Source of the DNA: Piromyces finnis
Taxonomy: Eukaryota > Neocallimastigomycota > Neocallimastigomycetes > Neocallimastigales > Neocallimastigaceae
Assembly: GCA_002104945.1 (NCBI GenBank)
Contig: MCFH01000001.1
Coordinates: 1,825,001 to 1,889,000, forward strand
DNA: 64,000 bases
Reading direction: 5' to 3'
In this document: piece by piece, positions 12,710-27,900 of the stretch
How positions within the stretch are numbered: position 1 is the stretch's first letter
How the letters are laid out: the number at the start of each line of letters is the position of its first letter
Notes under the pieces: generated by a model
Told to the model about the DNA's origin: nothing
What the model saw: the letters and a program-made list of their open reading frames with translations, nothing else
The model's database searches: none
Program-made: the position numbers and the translations under genes

Positions 12710-14007
12710 TTAATTCATAAAATTAACTTTAAATAAATCATGCTATCATTTATTACATTTTATTATTATAAAAGGTATAGTGTATATAAAATTTTTTAAA
12801 GTATTTCAATGTATTTAATTTTTATTAAAGGTTTTAATATTTATTAAAAATATATGAATTATGTAGTTTTTTTTTTAAAAAAAAGTTAATAGAAGAAATG
12901 TTTACTTAAGGTTTTTTAGAAGAAATAAATTTAAGGAACATTCTGAATATATAAACTTTAAGTATTAGACCTTTTTTTCACCACAACAGAAAAAATTTTT
13001 TTAAGAAAGTTGAGCTAATTCAATATGATATCACACGTGATATTTTGATGATTGAATTTCATAATTTAATATTTTATGTAAAAGTATAATTAATAACTAT
13101 TATAATGACTGTGTAAAACTTTCTTATTTCACTTACTTTTAAAAATAAAATATGTTTCTTTTAAAAAAAAAAACATTTTAAAAATCCTTATAATTACAAA
13201 CAACCTTTATAAGCATATCCTTTTATAAATTTGTAACTTCTATCTTAATTTATTATTGAAATAATTCTAAAATATCTTTTTTGTTGTTATTTGTATATAT
13301 ATCAATGAACATTTGTTAATATTTATTACTTATAATAAATAATAAATATTAACAAAAAATTACTACTAAGAAATAAAGAAATAAAATTATATACTTTATG
13401 TACATGGATGGAAGTAGGAATGAAAAAAAAAAATTGGTATATATAAGAATTTTGTTAAAGGTTAATATCATTATTATTGTAATTTTAAAGATTTTAAAAT
13501 TTTACAAAAAAAAAAGAAAAATGTTATTTATAATTATATTTTAAAAAAATTTAAATTTTTATTGTTTTTCGGATTAAAATAAAAAGCCTTTTAAATGATT
13601 TAAGACCTATTATATCATATTATATATTTATAAATGATTTTTTAAATTGATGGTATACTACTGGAAATAAAAATTATTATTCATATACATGTTTTGAGAA
13701 CTTTGTAAAAAAAAATTTAAAACATTTTGTTTTAAAATTAAAGTTTAATGTATAGTAATTAAGTCGCTAATAAAAAATATAAAATTATTAATCTTTCATT
13801 AAAGTTTACAAGATATCTTTTATTTTTATTTATTTATTTATTTATTACTTTTGAAAAAATAATTATATAGTAAAATAAAAATTTTGAAGTAATTATTAGT
13901 AGTGTTTACATAATTTCTTAAAAACACTACCACTACCACTACCAATACCAATAATAATAATAATAATAATAATAAAAAGACATTTAAATCAGATAAGAAA
14001 ATAAAAA

Positions 14008-17000
14008 ATGAATGAGGATGAAAAAAGAACAAATAAAATTAGGTTGAATGAATTGGAGGTAAGAATATAAATAACTAAATCATAGGATAATTTATTCTAC
14101 TAAAGTATCCTATATATTTTGAATATATGTATTAGTATTAATATAAATATCTTTATATTTAAACATTATTAATAAATAAACATTATCATTAGAGAAGATT
14201 ACTTCCATTTTTCAATTCTCTTCCACAAGATGTTCCTGTTGGATGGATGATTCCATATTTATTTTTCATTGAAGGTTAATTAATACATATATAATATAAT
14301 ATATTAAATTGTTGTTATTATTAATCAGATATTTTTTTTTATCTTAATTTTTATGTGGATGGGCTATATAAAAAATTTTAGATTTTCAATTTCTTCAATA
14401 TGTTCAGTCATATTATGTTTATTTGAAACAAAGACCTTTTATTACAAAACTATTTACTGCATTCAATTCTAATGTCACTGGGTCTCTTCATTTTTGTAAT
14501 ATATATATTATAAATAATAAGTATATAAATAAATAAATAAAATTAATTATATATATATATATAATTTAGATTTCTTTTATATATTATATACTTTCAGTTT
14601 ACTATATATATATTTTATTTTGTGTAAGTCAATAATATTTTCAAGAAAAAAAAATTTATGTAATTAATCTATTATTGAATCTTATTTTCTTATTTATATT
14701 AAATACTTTATATAAGTTTATTATTTAAAGACAAACGGAAGGTATTCTATAAAAAAAATATTATAATCTAAGCAATGTATGAAAATATATTGATATGAAT
14801 TTTATTTTTTACCTTTGTTTAAATTTTATATTTATTATTTATGGTTCATTAAAGAAAATCTGTTTCTAAAAAAACCTTGAGAGTAAGTATAAAGATATAT
14901 TACTCATGTAATTAAAAATATTAAAAAAAAAATAAAATCTTCAATACTCACCTTAAACAATTTTCAAGTTTACAAATACAGTATACCAAATCATATTTAA
15001 GTAATTCATATATACTATATAGACATTATAGACATTAAAATCTTTGTAGTATAATATTTTTTGATTGACTATATTTTATATATTTTATATATATTATATA
15101 TAATATATAATATATAATATAGATATCTACTTACTTTTGGTAAAGATTTTTATATTATAATATTTTTTAAAAAAGTTTTAAAATAAATATATTAATAAAG
15201 AAATGTATATAAAGTATTGGGTTTCTATACTAGAACACTTTTCGTATGTTCAACACTTGATGGTTCTATGGGAATACCAAAATGTGGCTCTTTTTTATCT
15301 AATCTATAGTAAATTTTTTTGATATTTTTTTCTTAAAGTTTATTATTATAATAAGTAAATTATCTTTAATTAATTCAACTTATTTTTTTTTAAAATTATA
15401 ATACATATTTTTATTTAATTATAAAGCCTTGGAATAAATATCGCATGCATGCTTCTTATTTTTGTTTATAGTATAATGGTATTTTTTTGTTACCTATACA
15501 CCAAAATTATTATCATAAGAAATTATTAATGCTATTTTTTTTTTTAATTTTATTTATAGTACAGTAATTTTAATTTTAATACAAATTGTTTATCTAATGG
15601 AAAGTATTTTGGTTCAATTCATAAAGCTAATTGTAATAAATTATTACTTGTTAAATTTATTTTGGTAAATATATAAATAATAGTTTAAAAAAAAGCAATA
15701 TATAATTTATTGTAAAAAATAGTATTATTTAAAATTAAATTATAAATTTTTATATAATATATATATATATATTATATAATGTGCATAGCCATTCTTAGTT
15801 AATGTTGCAACAACTTATATGATACAACATCGTACAAGTCCAAAGATTATCATGGTTATTGTAGGTTTTGGAATTATGTTTACATTTTCATATTTAGCTA
15901 TTACCCAATTACTTTCCCAATCCTATTATTCAAGACCTATCAATAATTATAGATTTTCTGTTTATTTTACAATGGCGACATATTCAGCATTTGGTAATTT
16001 AAGTGATTTTCTTGGTATCAATTCTTCTCAACTTGTTTGTGATATAGCACCAGTTTTATTAGTAATTTTATTTATTACTGGTTATTTTATTAATAATTAT
16101 TATCATAAAAAGTCCCTGGAAAGAATATATAAAAACTTATGCAAAAAAAAGATTACAGATGATTTAAGGAATAACATGACTAATGATCAATTATATCAAA
16201 TAGAAAAGAAAAAAAAGAATATTTATAATTCAGTGGACAGAATTAGTAATTTGATTTGTCATATATTTAAATATATATAAATTTAAAAAATTAATTAGTA
16301 AATTAAATAATTTTTATTTTAAATTTATTCCAATATTTAGCAAAGGAAGTATTTGTTAAAAAGGAAATAAAAGTATTCAGAAACCTTTATGAATGTGAAT
16401 TTGCTTGCAGATTTATAAGGTTACTAAATTTAGCTGTTTATTAAAATATAAAAGCGTCATCTTTCATTATTTCATATTAAAGTATTAAATATGAATATAA
16501 TTAAATAGAGACAATCGAAGTATTGAAGCTTATAATATGATGAAAATGATATTTGAAGAAGGGTAAATTAAATTTTTAAATCGTCATCATTATATTGTAT
16601 TTATATAATAAATAATAATAAATATATCTTTAACATAAATCATGATATTGAAATTGTATTACTTTCATATATTATATATACAAGTATTCTTCAATATAAA
16701 CACGAAGCTGATGTAAGAATTTTTATTTGTTTCATCTATTTAATTCATATAAAATAATTATTATTCTTAAATATATATATACTTTAATTAATATTATTAA
16801 ATATTTGTAAAAGATCTATATTACTGCTTGGTATTATATGCATTCAATGAAGATTTTTTACAAAGAAAATAATCTTCTTCATAAATATGGCATGTATTTA
16901 TTTAATGCAGATCATATTTTAAATTCAGTCATGGATTTAAAATTAGATTTAAGAAAAAAATTCTTGGTTTCAAAAGCTCAAAGTTATATTGATATTGAAA

Positions 17001-20000
17001 AAAGAGAAAATTCAATGAACATTTCTTCTACAGATGTGTATGGAAAATAATTTCATTTAATATATATATAAAGAAAAAATAATAATATTAATTTTAATAT
17101 AAATGAAAATTAATAAATATTTTATAATATTTTTATATTCTTAGTGAAGAATCTATAAAACTTGAGAAATTAAAGGTTTCGGTTATTACTTCTCATATTC
17201 ATTCTTTAATGGAAATTAAGACATTATTTTCTAAATTAAGTAATAGTACTAATGTAAAAGATATAGCTACATACTTTGATAATATTAGTCAAATTTCAAG
17301 ATTGCAGAAATCTACTAATTTCCATTATAGCTACATTATTAGAGAACACCCAGAAGCAAAAGTAAATAAAATAGAAATAGAAATAACATATTATGATAAT
17401 AATAATATATAATGTATAATATATAACATAATAGCATATTATTAAATATTCAAAATTATTTAATATTTTTATAGGATATTAAAAAAATGTATATTTTATT
17501 TTTAATGGATGTAATGGTAATGTATATTAAAATATAGAAAAATTAATAATTTATATATAAAAAATTAAATAAATTATTAATGACTAATGAAATAAATATA
17601 TAATATTATTAATAATTAATAGAATAAGGAAGAAATGGCTGTATGCATCAATAATCTATTATTTATTTATCTATATATATTCATTTTTCATTTTTTAAAT
17701 AAAATAAACATAATTTTAAAATCTATATAATTTATAATATATTTATTTTTTCTATATATGAAAAGTATAAACTAGCTAATGGAGTATGTTAAATATAAAA
17801 AAAATATAATCATAATAAAATAAAATAATGATTAATATTATTCCTATAATTATATTCTTATTTATAGAATGCAAAATTACTAGAAGCATCTCCAAAAGGG
17901 GGAATGGCAACAAATGACTCTTCTAAGCTTGATAAAAAAGCATTAACAGCTTCATCTAATTCATTAGGATCTAATTTGCATTCAGAAGACACTTCTACTG
18001 GCTTAGGAAAAGAAATTAGAAAAAAAATAAATAATAAGTAAGAAAAAAAAAACATGAATACAAATATATTAAATTTATTTATATAATATAATATGACCTT
18101 TTTTTTTTTTTAAGAAATATGATGATAAAGAAACTTGTTCAACCTCTTAATAGCTGCAAAATGAGAATGTTAATCTTTATTGGCGTATTTATAATGCTAT
18201 TTATTGCAAAGTAAAATATTTATATATTAACATATTATATAATAAAGATTTTTAAATATAATAATAATATATATATTAATACATTTATTTAATATTTTTT
18301 TTCTAAATAAAATCATAGATCATTATATACTATGTTTGTATTAAAAAATATACAAGATAAGACAACTATTCTTGCTCGTAACATAAATATTCCAGGAGCT
18401 ATGAAAACTACAACTTTTTCAATAAGAATGCTTTCATATAATCTTATGACAGGTAATGGAAGAACCATTGGTAAAAATATAGGTGCAATTAGAGGTACCA
18501 TGAATTACTTGACAACTGTTAATATGGAAAGTGTTAATAATATAATGGATATATCAACTGGTGGAAATTCATTAATAGTACCCGTTGGTGAATATGCATT
18601 TGATACATATGAAGAAAAAACATTAGCTGATTCATATAAAAATTTTATTACCAATATGAAATATTGTGTTAATAGAGGTAATGCTAAATAAAAATAAGTA
18701 TTTTTAAAAAAATATATATTAATTTTTATAAATTTATATATATTAAAAAAAGGCATGTTAAGTCCAAATGAAACAGTTGAAAATATTTTATATGAACCTC
18801 ACTTTAAGTAAATTTTTATATTATTGTATTTAAATATTAGTTTTTAAGGAATAATTAAATTAAATGTTATTTTCTTATTAATTATTTATAATAATAAAGG
18901 TATTTCATAGGTAATTATTATAAAATAATATATTTAATGATCTATTTTATTATTATAATGTTTAATAAAGTAATATGCAATAATATAAAATATAAAAGCA
19001 AATTCAAAAAGTAAATTTGATTTAGTATTCAATAAATGCAAAGAAGTATGCAATGATTTGATTCTATCTCAAATAAGTAGTTTAGAAGTAGTTACTGTTT
19101 CGTTAGAAATTGCATTAATTGGTGTTTTAGCAATTATTGCATATATTGGTAAGAACATAAATATATATTATAGGAAATTATAGTTATTTATAAAAAAACA
19201 TAATTAAATCTAAAAAAAAAAAAAGAGAGATATCTATTAATAAATAACTATTATATTATTTAAATTTTATATAACTATTTAAAGTATTTATTCCACTTAA
19301 TAAATTATCCAATAAAATATCTACGAACTCATTAAGAATGTTTAGATTCTTTTCAAAAGGTATTAATTTGCCATGATAACAGAATTATATATATATATAT
19401 ATATATAATTAATATTTTTTTTTAAAAAAAAATATAATATATTATCCTATAATAGAAAATTTCAAAGAGATAATATATGAATATAAAGATAAAATCGAAT
19501 CTCTATGTGAAAGTTATGATATAGATGAAGAAAATGTTGAAAAAAAGAAAACATATAATAAAAATATCAAGTTATTTGTTGCATTTGCTTTAATATTTAT
19601 TTATATGATAATTGATACAATTCCGACAATTGTATGTTTATTCTAAAAATTAAATGAAATATATATATATATATTATATTATTATATATTTAATTATCAT
19701 TTTATTTATTTATTTTTTTAATATAAAAGGATGTTATTAATGATGTTACATCTACTTTGAAAATTGTTCAAAAATCTGTATGATATATTAAACAATAATA
19801 TCTTTAACAATAGAATATACTGATTATATAATAATATAATATATATTTATCATGATTTTTTTTTATAATTATTATATTTATTTATAGGCTGATAGACTTT
19901 CGTTATTAAAAGGAATTCAATTATATACATATGAAGTTATAAATCAAGACAGATCAATATTTTTGGAGGATGAACCTGAAAGAATATTAAAAGATATGAT

Positions 20001-20917
20001 CCAGAGTCTAGAAGTATTATATTAATATTATTTTATATTTCTATATGTAATAAATATTTTAATCTCTAAGTATATTTACTGAAAAAAATACACATAAATT
20101 ATTTGTAATAGACAATCCAAGAAGAATTAAAGTCTGGTTCATATGGTGGCCCAACTTTTGATAAATATCCAGAATTAAATAAAGTTCTTAAAGAAAATGG
20201 ATGTTTTAGACTTGAACAGGCAGCTGGAGGAAGTACATGTGACGATGTCGTTTATGATAGTAGTTATGGTAATTATATTTTTTTAAAAATAGTATAATTA
20301 TAATATAAAAATTATTATTTCCTAAAACATTATTTTCAACCAAATATACAAAAGGTTTTTCAAAGGAATTAGGTACACTCCCATTGGATGAATTAATTAG
20401 ATCTTATCTTTTCTATGTGAATAATTTTATTCATAATGTTGAAGAAGGAAAATATATTAGATTACCATTTTCAAATAAAGAAAATATTAGTATAATATTC
20501 AATCAAGTATTGAATGATAACTTTTTCAAACTTCAAGAAAGTTTAATGGACAATATTTTAGGGGATATTCAATATATTAACTATGATTTAATGAATAAGG
20601 TAATTAGTTTTGTAACAGAAACTACTGATGTAATATTAATAATTATTGGAGGAGGTTTTATTGGAATTTTAGTTATAGTCTTCTTTGTGTTTAATTCTTT
20701 GTTCGTAGATAAAATTAGAGAAATGAACACTTTAATTTCATTTTTATTCTTAGTCCCACAAGAAATAGTTAATAGTAATGAAAAATATAAAAGGTAAATA
20801 AATATATATTTTAATTTATTATTTAATAAATATCAAGATTAATTTCTTATTTTTTTTATTTTATTTTTTATTATTTAATTTAAAAGATTCTTGGAAACTA
20901 CTCAAATGGATGACTAA
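14008..20917 (+). CDS. TmcB/TmcC-like multi-transmembrane protein, 31 exons, 1195 aa
   Basis: Exons read by GT-AG and phase: 14008-14058, 14193-14274, 14382-14495, 14598-14623, 14731-14741, 14855-14882, 14969-15000, 15234-15308, 15427-15478, 15560-15664, 15789-16245, 16341-16419, 16509-16562, 16685-16712, 16814-17037, 17145-17361, 17475-17516, 17623-17640, 17868-18037, 18115-18210, 18319-18677, 18753-18807, 18900-18910, 18999-19148, 19285-19359, 19456-19631, 19730-19777, 19888-20013, 20112-20268, 20355-20793, 20887-20917. All junctions keep one frame. The N-terminal third is polytopic. A helical, TPR-like cytosolic part follows (ITAWYYMHSMKIFYKENNLLHKYG; MYILFLMDVMNKEEMA), then a Ser-rich linker, a membrane span (LIFIGVFIMLFIA), an extracellular domain and three further spans. 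This order suits the TmcB/TmcC family (Dictyostelium tiny macrocysts proteins, early fungi), probably a sensor or receptor. The family call is from memory. The splice choices between 14496 and 15560 are the least certain. Confidence 0.7.
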
Positions 20918-21416
20918 AGAATTATACTTATGAATATATAGTACATATTACATTAATATCTCTTTACTATTTAATAATATATATATTAAATAATAAAAAG
21001 GAAATTACTGTAATATATAATAGCTAGAATACTTAAATTAAATAAAAATTATATATATGAATTTAGAATTATGTTTATTATATTATTTTTTTTTAATTTA
21101 AATTATAAAATTATAATAATTATAATAAGAACAATACTTATTACAAATCAAAAACTTTTTTTCCTTTAATATTACACTGATTTACTTTTTTTTTTTTTAA
21201 AAAAAAACAAAAAAAAACAAAAAAACTATTATAAAATAAATTTCATTCATAATTTTTTGTAAAATAAAATTGAATTTTTTTCTATTGATTATTTTTAAAT
21301 ATTTAAAAATATCTATAGCATGTTTAAGTGTTAAGAATAATATGATAATAATAATAATAATAATATTATTATAGTATGTCTATGTCTATGTCTATAGGTG
21401 GTCATGAACTTGTTTA

Positions 21417-21451
<35 letters not shown>

Positions 21452-21559
21452 ATTAAAAAAACTAATTTTTAAATTTTGTGTAACATAATAAATGTATTTA
21501 AATATTTCAGTTTTTAAAATTATATTATCATAATAATGTAAATAAATATTATATTTCAA

Positions 21560-21595
<36 letters not shown>

Positions 21596-21900
21596 CTTAA
21601 AAATGAATGCTTATTAATATATATTTCATTTTTAACAATTAAGTTTTATAATTGTCAATGTTTTCTTATATAAAAATAATAACTTTGTTAAGATATGTAA
21701 ATAATCCTTAAGAAATCTGGTCATTAAATATATACTTTAAAATAAATTAAAACTTTAATTTATAATATTTTATAATTTTAAACTGTGAAATGACTAAAAA
21801 TGATTTTTATATAAATAATAAATGTTTCGACATAAAAACCAATTCTTTTTTTCTTTTTTTATTAATTTAATCTTTATTGTTGTCATTAAATCATAATACC
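20918..21900. other. Intergenic region with short microsatellites
   Basis: No gene seen. It contains a T(n)A(n) hairpin near 21188-21210, an (AAT)n run at 21342-21366, a few TATGTC hexamers near 21376-21400, an (AAAT)n run at 21417-21452 and an (ATT)n run at about 21560-21596. Confidence 0.6.
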
Positions 21901-24900
21901 ATGAATATCGGAGACTTACTTTTAGAGTAATAATCTATTTAATATAATTTTAAATAATAAATTTTTGCTAACAAGAAATTATCTTATTCTAATTATTTAT
22001 ATTTAGAGCTTTCATTAAAAATAGGAAATTAGTATTAAAAGAAATTTTGAAAGATATTAATAAAGCACATGATGAGAAAAAATTAATTGACCTTATATCA
22101 AAATATTCTGCGATTCAAAATAATTACGAATTCATTGTGCTTTTATTAAAAAGTAATATTCAATTAAAAAATATTGAATTTTTTTTAAAAACATTTAAAA
22201 AAAATGGTTTAAATATAAAATATTTTTTGAATAATTATTCAGAAATCAACACAAACCTTTACAAAAATCTCATTGAAAATAAAATGAATGATATAATTGA
22301 TTTATTATTAATATATGGTTTAGAAACGAATATATTAATAAGAAACTTACCAGATCATTATAAAAAACATTATAATATAAGATATATCAGTAATTTATTA
22401 TTTAAGGAAATTAACTTAATGAATTTTGATTATATTGAAAAACTACTTTTAAATAATAAAATTATTATAAATATTAAAAATAACAATAATGATATACCAT
22501 TAATATTTTCCATGAAAAGTAACTATGATGAAGATAATACATGTAAAATAATTGATATATTAGTTAAGTATAACCCAAATAAAGATATAACTGATAATAA
22601 TGGTTTAACCGCACTTCATTATGCTTGTCAAAAAAATTATAATACTATCATTCCAAAACTAGTAACTGAAAATAACATAAATATAAAGAATGATAACAAT
22701 GATACTCCATTTATGGTTATGATTAATAAAAGAAATTTTAAGTGTGCTCATACAATATTACTATTAAATTATCATATTGATTTGAATTATTATAATAACA
22801 ATGTAGATTTATTTATTTCATATCTGATTGAAAACAATTGTAAAATAGAATTTATAATGAAGATGATAAAAGAAAATGATAATAGTAATTATATATCTAA
22901 ACTTAAAAAAGAAACTATAATTTGTATATTATTAGAATTAATAAAAAGTCAAAGTTATGAAAATATGAAATTTGTTCTTGATAATTTTCAAGAACTTATC
23001 AATAAGAAATATTCTAATAATAATAATATGACTCTTTTAATGTTTTCAGCTCAATATTGTACAGAAAAACATGAAATTATCGATTTTTTAATTAAAAATA
23101 TGGATAATATAAATGATGTTGACAATGATGGTTTTACAGCCCTTCATTATGCATGTAAATTCAATAATTATATGTCTATACCAAAATTAGTATCAAAAGA
23201 AAATGTAAATATGAAAGAAAAACATTATAAAACTCCCTTAATGATTGCATCTGAAGAAAAAAATTATGATTGTATTACTAGTTTGTTATCTACAGAATAT
23301 GATATTGAAATGAATATATCAGATGATAATAAAGATGATTGGATTATTTATATGATTAAAAATAAAATTAGTAAAAAGAATATTTTTAATATATTATTAG
23401 AAAAAGGTGCAGCAATTTCTTGGAAAAACTTTAAAAAATATATTGATTATATAATTAATAATGAAGCCTTTTTACAATCTATTATAGTTAATAGTTTTAA
23501 TATTTCTAATATTAATAAATCTACGGAATATAAAACAATAAAGTTTCCTATTATTTTTTCGATTCAATATAATTTCGTCAAATTAATGGAAAAATTGGTA
23601 TATTACTATAAGAATATCAACGAAAAAGATGAAAATGGAAAGCCATGTATATTCTATGCAATTGAAAATAAAAATGAGAAATATTTTGAAATATTATTAA
23701 ATAGTAAAAAAATAAATATTGAAGAACAAAATAAAGAAGGGAAAACCGCATTAAGTTATTCATTTGAATTAAAAAAGGAAAAAATATTTAAATCTTTATT
23801 ACAACAGTACATTAATATTTATGAGGCTAATAAAGATAATGAGGAATATTTTAAAAAAATAATTAATTCTAAGTTTTCTCTTCTTAATGCTGAGTTAATG
23901 AAATGCAACAACATTAATTTTACAGAAATTCGAGATATTATGTTACAACTAAAAAATAATGAAGAAAATAAGATTAAAAAAATGAAGGAGTTAAATAATA
24001 ATTTAAAACCTAATCTTTATATTAATGAAAATATTAAAGATAAAATAGATTTAATAAATAATGATAATAATAAAAAATCCAAAAGAATTACTAAAAAGAA
24101 GAAAAATAAGAAAAAAAATAATATTTTAGAAAAAAAGGACAAAGTCTTAAATAACATCTCTAAAGAAACAAATGATTTAAGTAAATATGCTATAGATGAT
24201 ACTAAAAATATATCTACTAGTAATAATGGTAATAATTATTCTACTAATAATGATATTGTAAATAATGATATTAACACAAAAAAATATATTGGAGATTGTA
24301 ATATCGCTGATGATAGTAATAGCAATGATTTTAATGAGGATGTTAATGTTAAAAGTATTACTAGTATTAATTATGAAAATGAAAATATTGAAAACAGTAA
24401 TATCATTAATATTAAGGAAAACATAGATAATTATAATATTATTGATATGAATGAAAATAATAATACTAATAAAAATATTGAAAAAAGTAGTATTGTTAAT
24501 GCTTGTAAAAATGTTGAAAAATATAGGAATACTGAATATAGTGCAATCATCAACAATAATATAAATATCAAAGATATTGTTAATATTATAGAAGAAACAA
24601 AAAATAATAATATTACCAATATCAATAAAGAAATTGAAAGTATCAATGATAATATCGAGAATGATATTATCAATATTGATAAAAAAATTGAAAGTATTAA
24701 TGATAATAATAATATTAATATCGATAAAAAAATTGATAATATTAATGATTTTAATGATGAAATCGAAAACAAAGAAATAAAAATTAATAATACTGAATAT
24801 TGTACTGCTATTGAAAATAATGATATTTATGAAAGAACTTTTACAGAAGAAATGGAATATAATAATACAGAATATTTCACTGTAACTGAAAATAATGAAA

Positions 24901-27900
24901 ATTTTAAAAATAATGAAATAGTAAAAATAAATAAAATTGAAAATAGTATTATTACAGAAAGTATAGAAGATTATATTACCAATACTACTATTGAAAATGA
25001 TAATACAATAACTGACATTAAAGAAATTCCAAAAAATGTTAATATCACAGATATAAATGAAATTATGATATTTGAAAATAGAATTACTGAAAAAGAAAAT
25101 GAATATGATAGTAATAATAACGAAGTATTTGTCAAAGAAGAAGAAAATAGTAATGACAAAGGAAATTTCAAAAATGAAGATTATAAAATATCATCTATTA
25201 ATATTTCCAATTCAAGTGATGAATATGAAATATTAGAAATGGCATGTATTATAGGAAATAAAATAATTATTGAATCATTAATAAAAACATATTTATTTGA
25301 TGTAAATAAAAAAATTGGTGAGTATCAACAAACTCCTTTAATGTTACTAATTTCTAATAATAATTATAATTCAGTTGATTTATTATTACATAATGGTTCA
25401 AATGTCAATATAAAAGATATCTACGGAAACACACCTTTTATCTATATGTTAAAACATAATTTAATAAATACAGAAATTTACAAATCATTAATTAATCATG
25501 GAGCTTATATTGACTATGAATTGTTTAAAAATAATGAATTTTTAAACAATATTATAAAAAACAAAGAATTTATTAAATTATATATAGAAAAAAAAATAAA
25601 GGTGAAATATGATGGAAAATGCAAAGCTTTAGTTATCAATGATCCATTGACCTTTGCAGTCAAATTGGATAATTATGATTTTGTTAATTCTTTATTTGAT
25701 AATGACATTAAATGTGATGAACTATTTAAATCCGTTGATAATCCATTGGAAATTGTAAATGAAAATAGAAATAAAAATATATCCCAATTATTATTTAAAC
25801 ATTATAAAGATGAAGCTCTTAATAATGAAAATATTAAAAATTCTTACAGTGATAGTGATGATAGTTATTATTATGATAGTGATGATAGTTATTTTTCACC
25901 AGTAATAAATAAAAAAATTAATTATGAAAACTATCAAGGAATTAATTATCCTTCCTATAACGAAATTCCTGAAGAAGAAAATGACGAATCAGAATTAATT
26001 ATAGATTTTAAAGAAAATTATGATTACGATGTATTTAATAATAAAGATAATTATGAATATCCAGAATTACATTATGCTTTTATTAATAATAAAAGTGATA
26101 TAGTTAAGATAATGATTCAATATAATGAATATGTAAAATATATAAATGAGCCATTTGGGGAATATCAATTTACCCCAATAATGATATCAATTTTTTTAGA
26201 AAATTATGATATTGCTCAATTTATACTTGAAAATGTAGAATTTATAAATGTAAATAATAGGGATATATATAAAAATACACCATTTATGTTTATGTTAAAA
26301 TATAATAAAGTTAATGAAGATATTTACAATTCATTAATTAAAAGAGAAGCCTTTGTAGATATAAATCTCTTTAAAAATAAAATGTTCATACATCAAATAT
26401 GCAATAATGAAATTTTTATTAAGCTTTTATTAGATAAAAAAATTAGAGTTTCTTATGATGAAACAAGTAATAAAATTTATGTAATTGAACAGCCATTGAT
26501 CTTTGCTATACATTTCAATGCTACAGAATTAATTGATAAATTAATCGATAAAAAAGCTGATATTAATGAATTATCTGTTAATGGAATTACACCATTAATT
26601 CAGGCTATTGAAAATAATAATATTAATATTGTAAAGAAATTGATTGATAATAATGTAGACTTAATGAGGCCAAGTTTTGATGGAAGAACTCCTTTAGAAA
26701 TAGCGAAAACCAAACAATATTATAAAATTGCTGAAATTATTGAACATAATCAAGTATATAATTATGGTTTATTTAATCAAAATTATCGAGATTATCATTA
26801 CAATAATATATCATATAATGCTTTTCCTAATATGAATTATAATTATTTTGATACTTATAATGAACAATACAACAATAACAATATATTAGAAAAGCATAGT
26901 AAATTATTGTTAAGAGCTATTAGAAAGGATTCGATAAAAAAAGCAAAAGATATAATTCAGCTTGATAATCGTATTGTTAATTTTGAAAATAAAAAAGGTA
27001 TTACCCCATTATTATATGCTATTCATTTAAATAAATTAAATATTATTGATTTATTAATATCTTTTCAAGCTAATGTTGATGCCAAAAATAAAAATAGTCT
27101 TTCACCTTTAAATTATGCGCTTAAAAAGGGAAATAAGGATATAATAACAATTCTTATTAGACAAAGTCAAAGATATGTTAATAATAAAGAATATTCTCAA
27201 ATGATAAATGAAGAACTTCAAATATTTAATAATAATTTTATTATTAAATATATTGTAAATAATAAAAATATAACTACAAAAAAATTGGAAAAATGTAAAA
27301 ATAAAATTAATGAAATAAAAATTAACCTATCAAAACAATCAACTTTTTTTAATAGTCTTAACAAAAAACACATGAGCTTTTCTAATAAATACAACAGTCT
27401 TGTAGATTATAATGTAAATAATAATTATTATATCAATAATATCAATCCAGATATTGATATAAACTATTATAATGACAATATTTCAAGTTGTTCCAGTAAA
27501 TATACTGATTTAGATATTAATTATCAAAATAGTAAAAACTCTTATAGCAGCTATAGTAATAATAGTAAAGATACATTGGATAAAAATAATTTTATTGATA
27601 TGGATATAAAATTATTAAAATGTATTCAAAGAGGAAATTATATAGAAGCTGAAAGAAAAATTAGGAATAATTTTAATTGCATTAATGAAAAAAGTGAATT
27701 ATTCAATAATGATAATATAGTAACATATTTTGTAAAAAATCCAAAATTCTACAATGAAGATTTCTTCGAATTCTTAATCAACAGTGGTGGTTATTTCACA
27801 TCAAATGTTTTTATAAATGAAATAATTTACAACAAAAAGTTTATTGAATTACTTTTAAATAAAAAATTTAAAATAAAAAAAAATAATGAAGAAAAAATTG

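Noticed and set aside
15123-15139. Possible 17-nt extra exon in the TmcB/TmcC-like gene
   Set aside because: Including it forces the next exon into a frame that cannot join the exon at 15427; skipping it keeps the phase through the whole gene.
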